Origin: Paracoccaceae bacterium
Lineage (GTDB): Bacteria > Pseudomonadota > Alphaproteobacteria > Rhodobacterales > Rhodobacteraceae
NCBI GenBank assembly: GCA_002401045.1
Contig: NVSA01000072.1
Coordinates: 881 to 10,149 of the forward strand
Direction: 5' to 3'
Length of the DNA: 9,269 nt
Made by a program: the position numbers and the translations under genes. This document shows positions 7,977 to 9,269 of this stretch, piece after piece. The stretch's first letter is position 1, and each line of letters starts with the position of its first letter. The notes under the pieces were generated by a model. It was not told the origin of the DNA, searched no databases, and worked only from the letters and a program-made list of their open reading frames with translations.

Positions 7977-8120
7977 AGTCGGCACCCTCCGCCAGCTCAT
8001 GGGCACGATAGCCCCTAATCAGGTCCAGCATTGACAAGTTGGCGCTATCCAAACCGCGCAGGGTTGGTCCTTGGGGTCTTGGGGGCAGGAACGCCGCCCA
8101 AGTCGATGGGAAGGTTCCAA

Positions 8121-8151
8121 GGAAGGGTAAGCGCGAGAGCTCCCTTCTTTT
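8121..8151 (+). terminator. Candidate Rho-independent terminator after the helicase gene
   Basis: GAAGGG (8122-8127) pairs with CCCTTC (8142-8147). Inside, AGC (8130-8132) pairs with GCT (8139-8141) around the loop GCGAGA, leaving a two-base bulge. TTTT (8148-8151) follows directly. It is about 145 bases beyond the helicase stop and oriented to end that transcript. The short T run limits confidence. Confidence 0.5.
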
Positions 8152-8277
8152 GTCTCCATGAAATGGACGATGGGTGCAGGGAGAGCGAAGTCTCCATTGC
8201 GAGGGATCAAACACCGATATGTTTGTATGATGATAAAAAGGCTCAATGCCGGTCTATCATCATTGGCTTTGGGGGAT

Positions 8278-8306
8278 AAAACGGGGGAGCGCAGCAGTCC
8301 CCTTTT
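8278..8306. terminator. Candidate bidirectional terminator between convergent genes
   Basis: GGGGA (8284-8288) pairs with TCCCC (8298-8302) around a 9-base loop. AAAA (8278-8281) and TTTT (8303-8306) flank the stem and lie on opposite sides, so on either strand the hairpin is followed by a T run. This suits a position between the plus-strand helicase and the minus-strand peptidase. A second GGGGGA at 8271-8276 offers an alternative pairing for the same C run. Confidence 0.55.
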
Positions 8307-8312
8307 CATGAT

Positions 8313-8331
8313 TGTGTGGTACTACCACACA
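8313..8331. repeat. 19-base palindrome with a related shorter copy nearby
   Basis: TGTGTGGTA (8313-8321) and TACCACACA (8323-8331) are exact inverted arms around a central C. The core TGGTNNNACCA matches the general operator shape of FadR-type GntR regulators. A related GGTAGTACC lies at 8363-8371. As RNA it could also form a small hairpin with a 5-base loop. No promoter or start codon nearby explains it. Confidence 0.5.
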
Positions 8332-8369
8332 CATCTTGCGGAACACCTTAACTTCAATATTTGGTAGTA

Positions 8370-8387
8370 CCCACCATGTGCGGTGGG
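8370..8387 (-). terminator. Hairpin directly after the Lit-like gene, weak terminator candidate
   Basis: CCCACC (8370-8375) pairs exactly with GGTGGG (8382-8387) around a 6-base loop, starting 3 bases beyond the peptidase stop on the minus strand. The downstream bases are not T-rich, so it is at best a weak or Rho-assisted terminator or an mRNA 3' end stabiliser. The bidirectional hairpin further along is a better terminator. Confidence 0.3.
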
Positions 8388-8390
8388 ACG

Positions 8391-9269
8391 TTAAAGCTGA
8401 ATTCGACAGGAGTCGATAAGCGCATTAACGATTTCTTTCGGTGCGCCATGAGGAACTGGTGTGGTTTTACCAAATAGCCGCCGAGTTTCTCCTAACAATA
8501 TGCTCGCAGACAAAATCCAGAAATTATCATCATCTGGAAGCGAAATGCTTTCGGATAGGGCGGATATGCGTAGAGATAGTGGGGGGTAATCCGCGCTTCC
8601 GAACTGACCCAGTTGACCGTTGGCAAATCGAAGATATTCAGATGCAATGGCTAATGCCATAGCACGTTTTGAGCAAACTTCTTTGTAACTATGACTTTTA
8701 TCTTCTGCATAAACACCAAGTCTGTCCATAAACCAACTTCTCGCCCACGTATCACAGATCATTTCTTCTTCCGCTTTATTGGTTGGACGTGGCGTTCCTG
8801 TGGAGTGATCTCGTGCGAATTTTACATGCCGAAGCTCGTGTAAAAACAATACGCTTGTGGCCATCATTACAAGGTCGAACACTGCCATGTCTTCTGTACT
8901 ATCAAAATCCTCCCGGCAAGCGCGTGGCTCAGGAATATTTGCAGGCCACATTTCTAGATCAATTTCATCCTTTTCAACGAACTGCCTAATCGCATTCAGG
9001 CGTTCCGAATAGTCCCGCTCAAAACCATCAAGATCGGGATCGTCCCGCAGAACTTGTTCAGATGTGCTTCCAATTGTTTTTGGCAAGATGACTGCGGGGC
9101 CAAATAGTTCGATAGATTTCCAAAGCGAGAATCCCAGCAACCACATGACTTGAAGGTCTTTCCTAGTGTATTGGATACGATCCTTGTTGGCGTTGAGAGT
9201 AATACCTGAACGATCTTTGATCTCCTCGAAATAAATTTCGTAATGTAAATTGAATAATAGAAACGGGGG
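8391..9269 (-). CDS. Lit-like phage-exclusion zinc peptidase (U49 family), 5' end outside window
   Basis: The frame is open from the stop TAA (8393-8391) to the right edge, 292 codons, with no stop above ATG 9146, so the true start lies outside. The E. coli e14 prophage protein Lit has 297 residues, so nearly all of this gene is probably visible. Counting from Met at 9146, the zinc motif is HELRH (103-107), followed by EEEMICDTWARSWF (126-139) in which E128 and D132 form ExxxD. From memory, Lit has the same order: HEISH, then EREAD and a following 'W' helix. Later ALAIASEYL and a C-terminal helical region also line up, as does the part above ATG 9146 (TLNANKDRIQYTRKDLQVMW). Lit cleaves elongation factor Tu during T4 infection and blocks translation. 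The target and trigger here are unknown. No signal peptide is visible, so it is probably cytoplasmic. Confidence 0.82.
   Translation of the reverse strand, partial: PPFLLFNLHYEIYFEEIKDRSGITLNANKDRIQYTRKDLQVMWLLGFSLWKSIELFGPAVILPKTIGSTSEQVLRDDPDLDGFERDYSERLNAIRQFVEKDEIDLEMWPANIPEPRACREDFDSTEDMAVFDLVMMATSVLFLHELRHVKFARDHSTGTPRPTNKAEEEMICDTWARSWFMDRLGVYAEDKSHSYKEVCSKRAMALAIASEYLRFANGQLGQFGSADYPPLSLRISALSESISLPDDDNFWILSASILLGETRRLFGKTTPVPHGAPKEIVNALIDSCRIQL

Larger units (their letters stand above)
7977..8390. other. Convergent intergenic segment, GC-rich then structured
   Basis: These 414 bases lie between the ends of the helicase and peptidase genes. I see no gene with a credible start and ribosome binding site. 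Bases 7981-8100 are about 63% GC by hand count, unlike the AT-rich helicase gene, with an abrupt change at the stop codon. On the minus strand about 7975-8055 reads GLDSANLSMLDLIRGYRAHE and on to GADF, which looks protein-like but runs without a break into the antisense of the helicase, so it may be the decayed end of a lost gene or chance. The right half holds two terminator-like hairpins, a 19-base palindrome and a hairpin next to the peptidase stop, listed separately. Confidence 0.5.

Noticed and set aside
7888..8309. Two overlapping minus-strand frames after the helicase gene
   Set aside because: One runs into the antisense of the helicase gene and neither has a ribosome binding site. A short part may be a gene remnant, reported as a finding, but not as an intact gene.
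8031..8367. Two plus-strand frames of 82 and 69 residues in the convergent spacer
   Set aside because: They have low-complexity, irregular composition, no ribosome binding site, and run through the terminator-like hairpins.
8441..8989. Two plus-strand frames opposite the Lit-like gene
   Set aside because: They are antisense to a gene with a clear HELRH motif and continuous family resemblance.
1..9269. CRISPR array, tRNA, rRNA or insertion sequence ends
   Set aside because: I found no regularly spaced direct repeats, no cloverleaf-like tRNA signature with TTCGA and a CCA end, no rRNA signature, and no transposase or paired terminal inverted repeats by eye.

Overview
The window looks like accessory, defence-type DNA from a Gram-negative bacterium, most likely a member of the Pseudomonadota. 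The host call is an inference. It rests on Shine-Dalgarno led genes, a hipBA operon with a TTG start for hipA, and a helicase and a peptidase of families common in proteobacterial genomic islands. Base composition is uneven. The large helicase gene is AT-rich (one hand-counted 60-base stretch is about 33% GC), while a 120-base stretch just after it is about 63% GC, which suggests assembly from pieces of different origin.

Layout, left to right. A gene on the minus strand starts near 159 and leaves the window at base 1; only its first 53 residues are visible. A small plus-strand gene (334-588, 84 residues, unknown function) has a strong ribosome binding site. A promoter with an operator-like inverted repeat precedes a two-gene operon, hipB (643-951) and hipA (948-2186), a type II toxin-antitoxin pair of DNA-binding antitoxin and Ser/Thr kinase toxin. 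An AT-rich spacer of about 200 bases holds a candidate promoter with a perfect inverted repeat. It leads into one very large gene (2385-7976, 1863 residues): an N-terminal DUF4011 region, a split superfamily 1 helicase, a Vsr-like (MTES_1575-type) nuclease domain and, unexpectedly, a C-terminal segment resembling the C-terminal domain of the transcription factors GreA/GreB. A 414-base convergent spacer follows, with terminator-like hairpins and a palindrome. On the minus strand is a zinc-peptidase gene of the Lit (peptidase U49) phage-exclusion family (8391-9269), whose 5' end lies beyond the right edge.

How the parts may work together. HipBA, the DUF4011-helicase-nuclease and the Lit-like peptidase are each of a type linked to growth arrest or phage defence, so the segment reads as a small defence island. 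HipBA and the helicase run in the same direction, and their promoter regions share the identical 10-mer TAATACTATA, which raises the untested idea that HipB also touches the helicase promoter. The Lit-like gene is convergent and probably independent. The most novel point is the Gre-like domain fused to a defence helicase-nuclease, which suggests a link to RNA polymerase.
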